DNA of 62,852 bases from Clostridium sardiniense (GCF_016907995.1 NZ_JAFBDA010000021.1:1-62852), one strand, 5' to 3'. Positions 9,121-17,821 are shown, counted from the stretch's first letter. Made by a program: numbers and translations. The notes: generated by a model not told the origin, from the letters alone.

Positions 9121-9703
9121 AATTTCCCCTTAAAAGGGACACCTCCTTAGATTTTAAGATTGATTTTATAAATATAATGCATATATAAATAATTTGCCCT
9201 AAAGAAATAAATATTATACTTTTATAGTTTAAATTAATAAATTTGGAATCTTTAAATATGGGCTCTATTGATAAGTTTGATTTTTTTACTTTGAAAAATA
9301 AACATAAGAACCTATAAAGAAATGGAGCGAAGGAAGAAATAACACCATAAAATAAGGCAGTGTCACTTGAATCCCCTAGAGAATAATTTAAATAACCATT
9401 AAATTTAATCTTAGGTTTATATTTATTTTTTTTTAATTTAAAAACTATTATTTTAAAAAAGTTTTTAGAAAAAATTATATTACTAAATTTCTCTTTAAAC
9501 TTAGAAGTTCTACAAGTGTTAGCAAATGAATACATATTTTTCATAAATTTATGTGTTTTATCTCTATTTCCCTTAGAGATTATTTCATATTTATATAACT
9601 TTATATAATAATCTTTATTAGAATAGAAAATACTAACCTTAATAGGAAGTGGAATCAAAAAGATTATAAATATAATAGATAATAATAAAATTAATATTTT
9701 CAT
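9113..9703 (-). CDS. DUF2953 membrane protein
   Basis: A 196-residue protein with an N-terminal hydrophobic helix (about 1-20), a basic middle, and two more hydrophobic segments (about 120-140, 165-185). It matches DUF2953, found directly upstream of ytfJ in spore-formers. Its function is not known, and linkage with gerW suggests a sporulation role. It is translationally coupled to gerW by an 8-nt overlap. GGAGGG precedes the start. Confidence 0.75.
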   Translation of the reverse strand: MKILILLLSIIFIIFLIPLPIKVSIFYSNKDYYIKLYKYEIISKGNRDKTHKFMKNMYSFANTCRTSKFKEKFSNIIFSKNFFKIIVFKLKKNKYKPKIKFNGYLNYSLGDSSDTALFYGVISSFAPFLYRFLCLFFKVKKSNLSIEPIFKDSKFINLNYKSIIFISLGQIIYICIIFIKSILKSKEVSLLRGNYD

Positions 9704-9814
9704 TTTTACCCTCCATACAATACTAATATTATGTTCAAGAATTAGGAAAAATATACTATACAGTAAACTGCATATTCATAAGAGTTTATTGCAAAATAAT
9801 AGCGAGGTGATTTT

Positions 9815-10903
9815 ATGGAAAAGCTTAAAAAATATATGAGCTTTATATTTATACTTTGTTTAATATTTAATATGATATCAATTCAAGCATTTGCTTCTAA
9901 TAATGATAAGTTAAAGGTTTCAGCACGTAATGCTATTGCAATAGAAAAAGAAAGTGGTCAAATCCTTTTTGAACAAAATGCATATGAGGTAGTTCCAATG
10001 GCAAGTACTACTAAGATATTGACAGCATTAGTTGCTATAAAGAATAGTGATTTAGATAAAGTATTTGAAGTATCAAAAAATGCAGCAGCAGTTAGAGGAT
10101 CTAAAGTTGGTTATAAGGTTGAGGAAAAGATTACATTGAGAGAACTCCTTTATGGCTTAATGTATAGGTCTGGAAATGATGCAGCTATTACAATTGCGGA
10201 AGGAATAGGGGGGTCAGTTGAAGGATTTTCAGATATAATGAATCATTTTGCAAAAAGTATAGGAATAATAGATTCTCACTTTCAAACTCCTCACGGTCTA
10301 GATAAAGAAGAACATTATTCATCAGCATATGATTTAGCCATACTTACATCAAAGGCAATGGAATATGATGTATTTAGAGAAATAGTTGGAACTAAAGAGA
10401 TTAAAAAAGAAAAATATAATTTTACGAGAGATTATAATAATATAAACAAAATACTTTGGAAAATTCCAGGAGCAAATGGTGTAAAAACAGGATACACAGG
10501 AGGTGCTGGAAAATGCTTAGTATCATCTGTTAATTGTGATAGTAAGGATATAATAATAGTTGTACTAAATTGTCCAGATAGATGGAATCAAACAGAAAAA
10601 ATATTTAACTATATAAAAGATAGATATGCATTTAATTCTGATACTACTAAACAATTAGTCCTTGGAGAAGGTAATCCAGTATTAGGCTCTATAGTAAAAG
10701 ATGAAAGAGTAATAAATGCCTTTACACAGGATGGTACTCAATATGAAATAGATGTTTTTAAGCCATATTTAGATATTAAAGAGGGAGAGATTATTGGCGC
10801 ATTCAAAGTCCAAGAAAATAATATAAAAAAGATGGAGCATCCATTAACTTCTTATAAAGAAATAACTAGTGTAGATTTTATAAATATACTAGGAATACAA
10901 TAA
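9815..10903 (+). CDS. D-alanyl-D-alanine carboxypeptidase, second copy
   Basis: A 362-residue DacB/DacF-type enzyme that trims D-Ala from peptidoglycan. Signal peptide about 1-28 (AFASNN). Active-site motifs S64-T-T-K67, SGN near residue 125 and KTG near 222 are all intact. It is only moderately similar to the DacF-like protein at 5941, so they look like old paralogs. It is divergent from the DUF2953-gerW operon, which suggests a spore-cortex role as for DacB, but no promoter was certain. Ribosome site GCGAGGTG; terminator follows. Confidence 0.87.
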   Translation: MEKLKKYMSFIFILCLIFNMISIQAFASNNDKLKVSARNAIAIEKESGQILFEQNAYEVVPMASTTKILTALVAIKNSDLDKVFEVSKNAAAVRGSKVGYKVEEKITLRELLYGLMYRSGNDAAITIAEGIGGSVEGFSDIMNHFAKSIGIIDSHFQTPHGLDKEEHYSSAYDLAILTSKAMEYDVFREIVGTKEIKKEKYNFTRDYNNINKILWKIPGANGVKTGYTGGAGKCLVSSVNCDSKDIIIVVLNCPDRWNQTEKIFNYIKDRYAFNSDTTKQLVLGEGNPVLGSIVKDERVINAFTQDGTQYEIDVFKPYLDIKEGEIIGAFKVQENNIKKMEHPLTSYKEITSVDFINILGIQ

Positions 10904-10904
10904 T

Positions 10905-10950
10905 AAAAAGAGATTATATCTAAATAAAAAAAGATATAGTCTCTTTTTTT
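10905..10950 (+). terminator. Rho-independent terminator
   Basis: A 17-bp stem with one G-U pair (10905-10921 with 10932-10948) is followed by T-tract. Confidence 0.85.
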
Positions 10951-11037
10951 ATTAACTTTATAATGATAAAGAAAAGTGTTAACAAATTAAAGTAATAACA
11001 ATATTCTAATATAAGGAGTAATTTTTAAGGAGCAATA

Positions 11038-12027
11038 ATGATTAGAGAAGCAACAGATTGTATTGATGCGGGAAGTGAATTCTGCCCTTGTAAGTTAGCA
11101 GAGATGGGAGAGTGTATAATTTGTTCACAAATGCATGGGAAATGTTTTTGTGATTGTTCTAATTGGAAAGGTGTTTGTATATATCAAGAATTCTTTAATA
11201 ATGGAATGAAAGCAAAAGAAGGAAGAGAAAGATATAATTGTAAAATAATAAATATTAATAATTACGATGATGAATTACTAGTAATTAAGTTAGAAGTAAT
11301 TCATAAACTAGCTTTAGATTTAATAAATCCAGGAAGTTATATTTTCTTATGTCCTGATAAAGATATATATTTTGATATACCAATTTCAATTTTAGAATCT
11401 GATGTTGATAAGAATATTATTTCATTAGCAATAGAGATTAGAGGAATAAAAACAAAAAAATTATTAAACTTTAAAGAAGGAGATACAATTGATATAAGAG
11501 GTCCTTATTGGAATGGAATCTTTGGAATTAAAGATATAGAAAAACAAAAAGAAAGTAAATGTCTAGTTCTAAGTAAAGGAATGGGTATTGCACCTATGGT
11601 TCCAGTTGTAAGAAAATTAAGATTACAAAATTGTGAAGTTGAACTTTGTTTAGATTATAGTAATTTTGATAAGAGTTTTATAAGTAATTTTATTTTGAAA
11701 TATAATACAAAAAATTATGAGTTGAATTTATTAGATAAAGGAGAATTATCTAATGAGTGTAAAAAGATAATTAGAGATAGTATAGATAATGGAACAACTT
11801 ATATTCATATAGCAGGAGCTGATATTTTAACTTTAAAAGTAATAGAGTTTTTAGATTCTTTAGGGAGAAGTGATATTTTATTATCATGTTGTAATAACTT
11901 TAAAATGTGTTGTGGAGAAGGGATTTGCGGAGCTTGCACAGCTAGATATAAAGGACATAAGGTTAAAAGATTCTGTAAAGTTCAAACAGATCCTAGAAGT
12001 ATATTTGAAGAAAGGAGATTAATATGA
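11038..12027 (+). CDS. PyrK/SudB-like FAD-NAD-[2Fe-2S] electron-transfer protein
   Basis: A 329-residue ferredoxin-reductase-superfamily protein. Residues 1-60 hold a Cys-rich cluster (about nine Cys, including CPCKLAEMGECIIC) that could bind an iron-sulfur centre. Next come FAD-binding (about 65-165) and NAD-binding (about 170-290, SKGMGIAPMVPV) domains. A C-terminal CCGEGICGACTARY...RFC motif resembles the [2Fe-2S] site of dihydroorotate dehydrogenase subunit PyrK. Its stop overlaps the start of the oxidoreductase gene (ATGA), so the two likely form a flavoprotein pair. The substrate is unknown. The partner gene is now split by two insertions. Confidence 0.75.
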   Translation: MIREATDCIDAGSEFCPCKLAEMGECIICSQMHGKCFCDCSNWKGVCIYQEFFNNGMKAKEGRERYNCKIININNYDDELLVIKLEVIHKLALDLINPGSYIFLCPDKDIYFDIPISILESDVDKNIISLAIEIRGIKTKKLLNFKEGDTIDIRGPYWNGIFGIKDIEKQKESKCLVLSKGMGIAPMVPVVRKLRLQNCEVELCLDYSNFDKSFISNFILKYNTKNYELNLLDKGELSNECKKIIRDSIDNGTTYIHIAGADILTLKVIEFLDSLGRSDILLSCCNNFKMCCGEGICGACTARYKGHKVKRFCKVQTDPRSIFEERRLI

Positions 12028-12061
12028 GAGTAGTTATTATAGGTGGAGGATGGTCTGGTGT
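12024..12061 (+). pseudogene. FAD-dependent oxidoreductase, 5' fragment
   Basis: The first 12 codons plus two bases encode a Rossmann FAD-binding start (VVIIGGGWSG, GxGxxG motif). The frame then enters the prophage and stops at about 12089. The rest of the gene resumes at 51651. It was coupled to the upstream electron-transfer gene by a 4-nt overlap. Confidence 0.85.
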
Positions 12062-12090
12062 CGCAACCCAGTTCAAAGTACATCATTAAA
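12035..12090. other. attL of the first element
   Basis: Host sequence up to GT at 12060-12061 joins prophage sequence. The same GT occurs at 51651-51652 on the other side. Removing everything between gives GGT-GTT-GCA-GCA and restores the oxidoreductase frame. A 2-bp GT crossover fits large serine integrases, which share very little identity between attB and attP. The exact core is inferred. Confidence 0.75.
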
Positions 12091-13602
12091 TATAATCTGA
12101 ACTGAGTTCGCATCATCATATTTAATTTCTTTTATTATCTGCTTTATTAATATTTGTTTTTCATTTATAGGAAGATCATAGAATATAGCTAGTACACCTT
12201 TTATTCTATTTTGAAATTCTGATAATGAAGAATTACTTTTTTGTATCAATAGAGCAGATCTTTCTAGGGTTAATAAATTTTGATTTAAAATAGTATTTTC
12301 CTCAGATAATTTATTTATTTTATCATTTATTATTTTAAGAGCACTACCATTTAGTATAAGAAGTTTTTCAGTTAATGTATCTATTTTTGATTGATTATTT
12401 TTTAATTTAGTTTTTAATTTAGATATAGAGCTTTTATATTCAATTTCTTTTGATGGATTACTCAAAAACTTTTTTAGTAGTGTTTTATCTATAGATACAT
12501 CATTTAAAACATTTAATATAATATCTTCTAAATTTGTAACTCTAATGGCTTTAGAATCACATTCATTTGTTTTATTTTTTTTAGATGAGCATCTAAAGTA
12601 AAAAGTTTTAGTACCATCTTTTTTCATATGCCCTTGTGAGATAAACATACCACTACCACATTTACAGGTTACTAAGTGAGCTAAAAAAGAATTATTTGAT
12701 ATTCTAGGTTTGGCATCTGAACCACGTTGTTTTAAATTTTCATTAGCTTTTATCCATGTGGTAGAGTCAATAATACCTTCATGGCTACTAACTGCTACAA
12801 ACATACCATTAGCGTTAAAAAGTTTCTTTCCATTCTTTTTAGGACGTCTTCCATATGCTAAATAACCTTTACCATTGATTTCTCCAAATACGTTGTATCC
12901 TATACTCTCTAGGTATAATTTAGACTCTAAATCTGATTTAATATAAATAGGATTAGCTATTATATTAGCGATTGTTTTATTACTCATATTAAGTTCTTTA
13001 CCTATTTGGTAAGTTGTAAAGCCATCACAAGCAAGTGAAAATATTTTCTCTACTATATGTTTATTATCATTTATTAACTCAAGATAAGTTACTTTTTTGC
13101 CGCCTACAACTTCTTGCCTAGTAGTATATCCAGTAGGGGTAGTTCCGCCACTCCAACGACCAAGTTTGGCAAGTTCATTCATATTATCTCTAACTCTTTG
13201 TCTTATATTTTCCCTTTCCATATCAGCAAATCCTGCTAACATAGTCATCATCATTCTTCCAATAGGTGTTGTAGCATCGAATCCTTCTGTTATACTAACT
13301 AACTTAATATCATTTTGTTCAAGCTCATTATAGATATTAAAAAAGTCAGTTATATTTCTAGCTATTCTATCTACTTTATAAACTCCTATAATATCAAATT
13401 GTTTAAGTTTAGCAAATTGCATCATACGTTTAAATGCAGGTCTATTAGTATTACCACCACTAAAGCCTTCATCTATGAATGTTTCAAAATTACAATTATC
13501 ATATTGATTTGAAAAGTAATTCTTACATAGGTTTATTTGATTTTTGATACTTTCTCCAGTATCTGTTTCTTTTGATTTTCTACTATATATAGCTATTTTC
13601 AT
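12073..13602 (-). CDS. Large serine integrase, first element
   Basis: A 509-residue recombinase that integrates and excises the prophage. The N-terminal resolvase domain (1 to about 150) has the YSRKS motif with catalytic Ser10, and GMMMTMLAGFADMERE of the E-helix region. A recombinase domain follows (about 160-280), then a zinc ribbon (about 310-355, CKCGS...FRCSSKK) and a coiled-coil near 390-440. An upstream start at 13659 is in frame, but GGAGG lies 7 nt before the ATG at 13602. It lies next to attL, as expected. Excision also needs a directionality factor, which I cannot identify. Confidence 0.93.
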   Translation of the reverse strand: MKIAIYSRKSKETDTGESIKNQINLCKNYFSNQYDNCNFETFIDEGFSGGNTNRPAFKRMMQFAKLKQFDIIGVYKVDRIARNITDFFNIYNELEQNDIKLVSITEGFDATTPIGRMMMTMLAGFADMERENIRQRVRDNMNELAKLGRWSGGTTPTGYTTRQEVVGGKKVTYLELINDNKHIVEKIFSLACDGFTTYQIGKELNMSNKTIANIIANPIYIKSDLESKLYLESIGYNVFGEINGKGYLAYGRRPKKNGKKLFNANGMFVAVSSHEGIIDSTTWIKANENLKQRGSDAKPRISNNSFLAHLVTCKCGSGMFISQGHMKKDGTKTFYFRCSSKKNKTNECDSKAIRVTNLEDIILNVLNDVSIDKTLLKKFLSNPSKEIEYKSSISKLKTKLKNNQSKIDTLTEKLLILNGSALKIINDKINKLSEENTILNQNLLTLERSALLIQKSNSSLSEFQNRIKGVLAIFYDLPINEKQILIKQIIKEIKYDDANSVQIIFNDVL

Positions 13603-13799
13603 ATTTAGCCTCCTTTTAAAATTTATATATAAAAAGTTATTATGTTTGATTATAAACATTAAATGAAAAGCACAAGAATATTTTTATTATGTTTTTGGAT
13701 TATATCTTCTTGGAATTTTAATAAATATTTCAAATTCTATAGTAAAATATAGTGCTATTATTATATGGAACAGACTGTAAAGCGAGAGGAGATTGTTCT

Positions 13800-14171
13800 A
13801 TGAAACAAAAACATTCTAAAGCTCTATTAGTATCTGCTATACTAGGAACACTATATTCTATATATTTAATTAGTCACTGGGCAGATGCTATACTAAATAC
13901 TAGTGGAGGACTGCAATCTTTAATAATGATTGCAATGTCAATATTTATTGCACATATAATATCATTAGTTTTAGCAACAATATTTAATTGGGTATCATAC
14001 ATTACTAATAAAAGAGGATTTGCCTTAACAGCTGGAATATTATATTTAGTAGCGGGAATAGTATTCTTGCCATATATTATATTTGTCATTCTAAGTATAG
14101 TCCTAAGTTTTGTAGGATATGTTAATCTTAAAAAGATAAATGAGACAAATAAAATTATAACGACGAAATAA
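13800..14171 (+). CDS. Small four-helix membrane protein
   Basis: A 123-residue protein of hydrophobic segments (about 5-25, 40-62, 75-100, 98-115) with a Lys/Thr-rich C-terminal tail. The ATG at 13800 follows GAGAGGAG. It sits between the integrase and the immunity genes, is transcribed alone and ends in a terminator, so it is likely expressed from the lysogen. Such genes in temperate phages often alter host-surface properties or block superinfection; for this one that is only inference. Confidence 0.7.
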   Translation: MKQKHSKALLVSAILGTLYSIYLISHWADAILNTSGGLQSLIMIAMSIFIAHIISLVLATIFNWVSYITNKRGFALTAGILYLVAGIVFLPYIIFVILSIVLSFVGYVNLKKINETNKIITTK

Positions 14172-14188
14172 ATAATATTGCTTTTATT

Positions 14189-14216
14189 AATAGATGTTAT
14201 GTATAACATCTATTTT
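14189..14216 (+). terminator. Rho-independent terminator
   Basis: A 12-bp complementary stem (14189-14200 with 14203-14214), effectively with a short loop, is followed by T's. Confidence 0.7.
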
Positions 14217-14288
14217 TATACTTCTTTACTATAAACATTAAAAAACTCATCTAAAGAATGTATGTTCGCAAAGATTTGAAATTAAATA

Positions 14289-14756
14289 CTAGAAGTCCTG
14301 AAACTTTTCGAGAACCCCTAGCGGATTAAATCTAATAATATAGTTATCTAATTCATACCAGTTACTATACTTTTGTTCATAATATGATAAAGCTTTAATT
14401 AGAAATTGATTAGTTACGCCTAAATAATCAGCTAACTCGTGATTAGGTATTCTTAATTTATACGCCTTAATTAATTTAGTTAATCCAACTAAAGATTTAT
14501 AACTAAAATTACGAGCAGTATTTTCTTGTTTTAAATTTCTAATATCATCTAAGTTTGTTATATTTCCTATAGTATACTTAAAGTGTCCTAATTCTTCTAA
14601 AAGTACACAGAATTTTTCTTTCTCCGTACTTCTACTATTAATAATAATATTATTATTAATACACTTTCCACATGGAGTGTCTACGCCTAAATCTAGTTCG
14701 TAAACATTAATTCCTTGAAGATGGGCACTATTTAATAGTCTTTCATATCTTGTCAT
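14289..14756 (-). CDS. ImmA/IrrE family protein
   Basis: A 155-residue protein of the ImmA/IrrE metallopeptidase family, which in ICEBs1 cleaves the cognate repressor after DNA damage. The zinc motif reads EELGH, so the first His of HExxH is Glu. Other phage members known to me share this EELGH form, so activity is unclear. TTG at 14765 is also in frame, but ATG 14756 is 7 nt after GGGGGTTGG. It lies 24 nt downstream of the repressor gene, its likely target or partner. Confidence 0.8.
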   Translation of the reverse strand: MTRYERLLNSAHLQGINVYELDLGVDTPCGKCINNNIIINSRSTEKEKFCVLLEELGHFKYTIGNITNLDDIRNLKQENTARNFSYKSLVGLTKLIKAYKLRIPNHELADYLGVTNQFLIKALSYYEQKYSNWYELDNYIIRFNPLGVLEKFQDF

Positions 14757-14780
14757 AAATACCAACCCCCATCTAAAAAA

Positions 14781-15299
14781 TTATTTTTTATTCTTTAAGA
14801 AATCATCAATTATATTATCCATATTTTCTTTTTCTTCATCTGATAATCCATCATTATGGCAAGCAATAGGCATAAGATGTTCTTTACCAGGTTCTTCCCA
14901 TATTTGTTTTTCTTTTTTAGGAAGTTCAGTTATATTGTTTTCTTTTTGATACTTAGGCATTTCTATTAGATCTTTTGTATATGTAATAACTTTATTTTTA
15001 CCCTCATTATTTAATTTTCTTAAATCATTTATATGATTTTCTTCTTCTTTAGATAATTCATTATTGTCTTCATTTAAGCCTAAAAGCCATAATGGACTTA
15101 CATCTAAAGCAGCAGCTATAATTCCTAATTTATCAACAGGCATATTTTTTATTGAACCAGTTTCATACCTTTGTAATGTAGATTTACTCATATTAGTTTT
15201 TGAAGCTAAATCTTGATAAGAAAGTTGTAGTTCTAACCTTCTACTTTGTATTCGATTCATTATATTTTTCATTTTTGAATCATTAAATAAATTTTCCAT
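14781..15299 (-). CDS. CI-like XRE-family repressor
   Basis: A 172-residue regulator with an N-terminal helix-turn-helix (about 18-65: LSYQDLASKTNMSKSTLQRY) and a charged C-terminal region ending in Asp/Glu/Lys-rich helices. It has no peptidase domain, so relief of repression probably depends on the adjacent ImmA/IrrE protein. GAGGTGATT lies 4 nt before the ATG. It is divergent from the Cro-like gene and probably binds the ATGCAAC boxes between them. Confidence 0.88.
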   Translation of the reverse strand: MENLFNDSKMKNIMNRIQSRRLELQLSYQDLASKTNMSKSTLQRYETGSIKNMPVDKLGIIAAALDVSPLWLLGLNEDNNELSKEEENHINDLRKLNNEGKNKVITYTKDLIEMPKYQKENNITELPKKEKQIWEEPGKEHLMPIACHNDGLSDEEKENMDNIIDDFLKNKK

Positions 15300-15318
15300 T
15301 TAATCACCTCATAACTTA

Positions 15319-15346
15319 ATTATAAAATATTTTTTCATAAATGCAA
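15319..15346 (-). promoter_or_regulatory. Lysogeny promoter for the repressor
   Basis: On the minus strand TTGCAT (15346-15341), 16 nt, then TATAAT (15324-15319). The -35 overlaps an ATGCAAC box (15341-15347), so the repressor can regulate its own gene. Confidence 0.6.
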
Positions 15347-15380
15347 CGATTATTTTAAAAAACATAAAAAAAAGTTGCAT
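15341..15380. promoter_or_regulatory. Operator boxes ATGCAAC / GTTGCAT
   Basis: ATGCAAC at 15341-15347 and its reverse complement at 15374-15380 flank the intergenic centre. Related ACGCAAC (15432-15438) and ATGCAAC (15667-15673) follow. They are placed over the repressor -35 and just upstream of the early -35, as expected of a phage switch. Confidence 0.55.
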
Positions 15381-15387
15381 AAATGGG

Positions 15388-15416
15388 TTGACTTATAAAA
15401 AAGAAGGTGCTATGAT
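15388..15416 (+). promoter_or_regulatory. Early lytic promoter
   Basis: TTGACT, a 17-nt spacer and TATGAT lie 35 nt upstream of the Cro-like gene. It is one of the best consensus promoters in the window. Confidence 0.75.
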
Positions 15417-15450
15417 TTAATTATCCCAAATACGCAACGGAGGTGGGTTG

Positions 15451-15687
15451 ATGATTTATAATAAATTAAAAGGGATTATGAAAGAAAGAAATTACTCTCA
15501 AAGTAAATTAGCTAAAAGTCTTAATATAACAACTCAAAGTTTAAATGCGAAACTTAATGGGCGTAGCCAATTTACTGTAAAAGAAGCATTTGAGATTATT
15601 TCTATATTAAATATAGAAAATTCAAATGATATAGTAGAAATTTTTTTTAAAAATAATATCCCAAAAATGCAACGAAGAGTTGGTTAG
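15451..15687 (+). CDS. Cro-like XRE-family regulator
   Basis: A 78-residue helix-turn-helix protein (about 17-50: YSQSKLAKSLNITTQSLNAK) divergent from the repressor. It is the first gene of the early lytic operon and likely acts as Cro, shutting down the repressor promoter. ATG at 15451 follows GGAGGTGGG; a TTG three bases upstream is less likely. An ATGCAAC box inside its 3' end overlaps the ribosome-binding zone of the next gene. Confidence 0.82.
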   Translation: MIYNKLKGIMKERNYSQSKLAKSLNITTQSLNAKLNGRSQFTVKEAFEIISILNIENSNDIVEIFFKNNIPKMQRRVG

Positions 15688-15700
15688 GAGGAATGCAAAA

Positions 15701-16465
15701 ATGGATAATTTAATGATTTTTGATAACAAACCAGTTGAAGTGTTTGAACTAAATGGACAAGTTTTCTTTAATCCCAAACATGTAGCAGAATGTCTTGATA
15801 TTACAGATGTAAATAGTAGTATTAGAAATTTCAATGAAAAACAAGTTATAAAACTTACAAATTCTAAAATGCATAATATGCACTTTAGAAAGTTACACAA
15901 TACAGGAGAGAATTTTTTAACAGAAAGTGGAGTATATAAATTAATGTTTAAATCTCATAAGAAAGAAGCTGAGAGATTTCAAGATTGGGTTACTGATGAA
16001 GTATTACCGCAGATAAGAAAGACAGGTGGATATATTCCATTAGATGAAAACATGGATGATGAAGTATTTATGGCAAGAGCTTTAGAGATAGCCCATAGAA
16101 CATTGAAGAAAAAAGAAGAATTATTAAAACAGAAAGATAAGGAACTTGAAGAAAAGAATAATTTTTTAAATCAAATATCAGCAAGTTCAAATTCTATTTT
16201 AGTTAGAGATGTAGCTCATTTAGCTACTAAGCAAAATATAAAAATTGGTGAGAAAAGACTTTGGAGAAAACTTAGAGATTGGGGATTAATTCAGAAAGGT
16301 TCAACTAAGCCAATGCAAAGAGCGTTAGAACAAGGATTATTTGAAAAATCAGAGTTTGTAATTCAAAGAAGTCATGGGGTGGAAACTAAGTTTACTACGA
16401 GAGTTACTGGAAAAGGTCAAGTTTATATAATAGATAGGCTTATTAAAGAAAGTGAAATGGCATAA
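15701..16465 (+). CDS. Phage antirepressor, BRO-N plus KilAC type
   Basis: A 254-residue protein. The N-terminal BRO domain (about 1-110) has FFNPKHVAECLDI and ESGVYKLMFKSHKKEAERFQ. A coiled region follows (about 135-165), then a C-terminal KilAC domain (about 170-250) with LWRKLRDWGLI. Such antirepressors bind DNA or repressors to push phages to lytic growth. The ATG at 15701, 9 nt after AGGAGG, is preferred over an upstream GTG-type start. It is co-transcribed with the Cro-like gene. Confidence 0.88.
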   Translation: MDNLMIFDNKPVEVFELNGQVFFNPKHVAECLDITDVNSSIRNFNEKQVIKLTNSKMHNMHFRKLHNTGENFLTESGVYKLMFKSHKKEAERFQDWVTDEVLPQIRKTGGYIPLDENMDDEVFMARALEIAHRTLKKKEELLKQKDKELEEKNNFLNQISASSNSILVRDVAHLATKQNIKIGEKRLWRKLRDWGLIQKGSTKPMQRALEQGLFEKSEFVIQRSHGVETKFTTRVTGKGQVYIIDRLIKESEMA

Positions 16466-16544
16466 TAAAAAATTCACTATACAACCGTAACAAAAAAAAG
16501 AGACAAGCATAGTATATCTAATAGCAAAATTAAGAGGTGATGGT

Positions 16545-16751
16545 ATGAAAAAAGGAGCGAAAGATACTTGCGTTATTAAAAGAGAAGGAAATACCATAAC
16601 TGCTACATTAAATGGTTTAACAGCTACGGCTGTTCTACCAGAGGGCATAGAAAAACATTTAACTAAAGTATTATATGAAGCTTATGAGAGAAATAAGGAT
16701 CTTGTTGATAGTAAGCTTGAAAAACTAGAAAGAGAGAAAAATATATATTAG
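16545..16751 (+). CDS. Hypothetical phage protein
   Basis: 68 residues: a beta-rich first half (NTITATLNGLTATAVLP) and a charged helical second half. AGAGGTGATGGT precedes the ATG. Early operon. No family recognised. Confidence 0.65.
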   Translation: MKKGAKDTCVIKREGNTITATLNGLTATAVLPEGIEKHLTKVLYEAYERNKDLVDSKLEKLEREKNIY

Positions 16752-16769
16752 GTATAAACAACTGAAGAT

Positions 16770-16783
16770 GTGGAGTAATCCAC
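16770..16783 (+). promoter_or_regulatory. GNRA-tetraloop hairpin in a leader
   Basis: GTGGA-GTAA-TCCAC forms a 5-bp stem capped by a GUAA (GNRA) loop, in the leader of the small membrane-protein gene. The second element has GTGGA-GCAA-TCCAC at 55917-55930 before the homologous gene. The loop base changes but stays GNRA. Confidence 0.55.
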
Positions 16784-16848
16784 TAGAGTATTTAGTTACA
16801 TAAGTAAAATTATGTTAGTACAAATGTAACAAGGGGGTGCAAGTAGAA

Positions 16849-17028
16849 ATGTTGACTTATCACGGAAGAGTAATAATGAGTGTTTTAATTATGGCAGGAT
16901 TAACTTTTAGTACAGCATTAGGAATCTATGAGTTTAATCATGCTAATAGCAGTAAGAGAAGATTAACATATGGATTATTAAGTGTATTTAGTTTAATAAG
17001 TATGATTTTAGTATCAAATTTAATTTGA
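16849..17028 (+). CDS. 59-residue two-helix membrane protein
   Basis: Two hydrophobic segments (about 8-27, 40-59) flank a short basic loop (NSSKRRLTY). A homolog lies in the second element at 56023-56202, with the same TFSTALG and VFSLIS core. ATG at 16849 is preferred over GTG at 16837 because AAGGGGGTG sits about 9 nt before it. Conservation in a decaying element suggests a useful role. No family is recognised. Confidence 0.7.
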   Translation: MLTYHGRVIMSVLIMAGLTFSTALGIYEFNHANSSKRRLTYGLLSVFSLISMILVSNLI

Positions 17029-17043
17029 TTTAGGAGGATTAGA

Positions 17044-17478
17044 ATGAGTAAAGTATATTGTTTTATAACTGATGAGGATTATGTTATAGCAGAAAGGAAT
17101 GGAATCTGTAGAAGCACATTAGAAAGTAGAATAAGAAAGCTTGGATGGAACAAAGAAAGAGCTGTGACAGAAAAGGTTGATAAGTTTAAGGCGTGGGCAA
17201 AGTTAGCCGAGGAAAATGGTATATCTAAAGAATTATTTTATATGAGGAAAAAGATAGGATGGTCTTTAGAAGCGGCAGCAACACTTCCAGTAATGAGTAA
17301 AGAAAAGATAATGAATAGAATACATGAGTGTAGTAGGAAATATGAAAAAGAATATGTAGAGTTAGCTAAAAAGAATGGAATTAAGTATAGAACTTTTGCA
17401 GCTAGAGTACAAAGATTAGGTTGGGATCCGGTTAGGGCAGCAACAGAAAAATCACAAAGATCTATAGAAAGGAATTAG
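17044..17478 (+). CDS. Protein of three tandem HTH-like repeats
   Basis: A 144-residue protein built of three copies of about 30-40 residues, each shaped NGI...(R/F)...(I/L)GW....A.T: at about 19-46 (RKLGWNKERAVTE), 57-84 (KKIGWSLEAAATL) and 113-140 (QRLGWDPVRAATE). Each looks like a helix-turn-helix module, suggesting DNA binding along an extended site. It is in the early operon with GGAGGATTAG upstream. Function unknown. Confidence 0.7.
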   Translation: MSKVYCFITDEDYVIAERNGICRSTLESRIRKLGWNKERAVTEKVDKFKAWAKLAEENGISKELFYMRKKIGWSLEAAATLPVMSKEKIMNRIHECSRKYEKEYVELAKKNGIKYRTFAARVQRLGWDPVRAATEKSQRSIERN

Positions 17479-17483
17479 TAAAA

Positions 17484-17582
17484 ATGAAGTTTATTAAATA
17501 TATTAAGAAAAAGATTGGACTTAATAAAATGAGTAAGAAAGATAGGGACATATTTATAAAAACTTTAACATTGGAGGAGTAG
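17484..17582 (+). CDS. Small basic peptide, 32 residues
   Basis: A Lys-rich peptide (MKFIKYIKKKIGLNK) filling the gap between two early genes. The ribosome site is weak (GGAAT). It may be a real small gene or chance. Confidence 0.3.
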   Translation: MKFIKYIKKKIGLNKMSKKDRDIFIKTLTLEE

Positions 17583-17584
17583 AT

Positions 17585-17821
17585 GTGGATTATATTAACT
17601 TAGAAATTGCAAAGGAAGCGGCAATTATTTACTTTGAAGAAAATATTACAGCTGATGAAGCAATAAAAAAGGTAAAAGAAAAGTACCTTGACACCGACCA
17701 AAGTATACAAGGTACAAATTCTAATGAAATTACTTTTAAAGATATTTTACCATCAAGTGTAGATTTAGACAATGGAGAAATTTATGACAAATTAACTGGA
17801 GAAACGATAAGAGAATTATAG
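17585..17821 (+). CDS. Hypothetical phage protein, 78 residues
   Basis: An acidic protein starting with GTG 6 nt after GGAGGAG. The N-terminal half is helical; the second half (TDQSIQG...EITFKDILP, then DLD) is shared with the 92-residue protein at 56453 in the second element, so the two are homologs. No known function. Confidence 0.65.
   Translation: MDYINLEIAKEAAIIYFEENITADEAIKKVKEKYLDTDQSIQGTNSNEITFKDILPSSVDLDNGEIYDKLTGETIREL

Noticed and set aside
14256..14268. Near-match to an SOS box (GAATGTATGTTCG)
   Set aside because: One half-site has a mismatch at a conserved base, and it lies between gene 3' ends rather than in a promoter.
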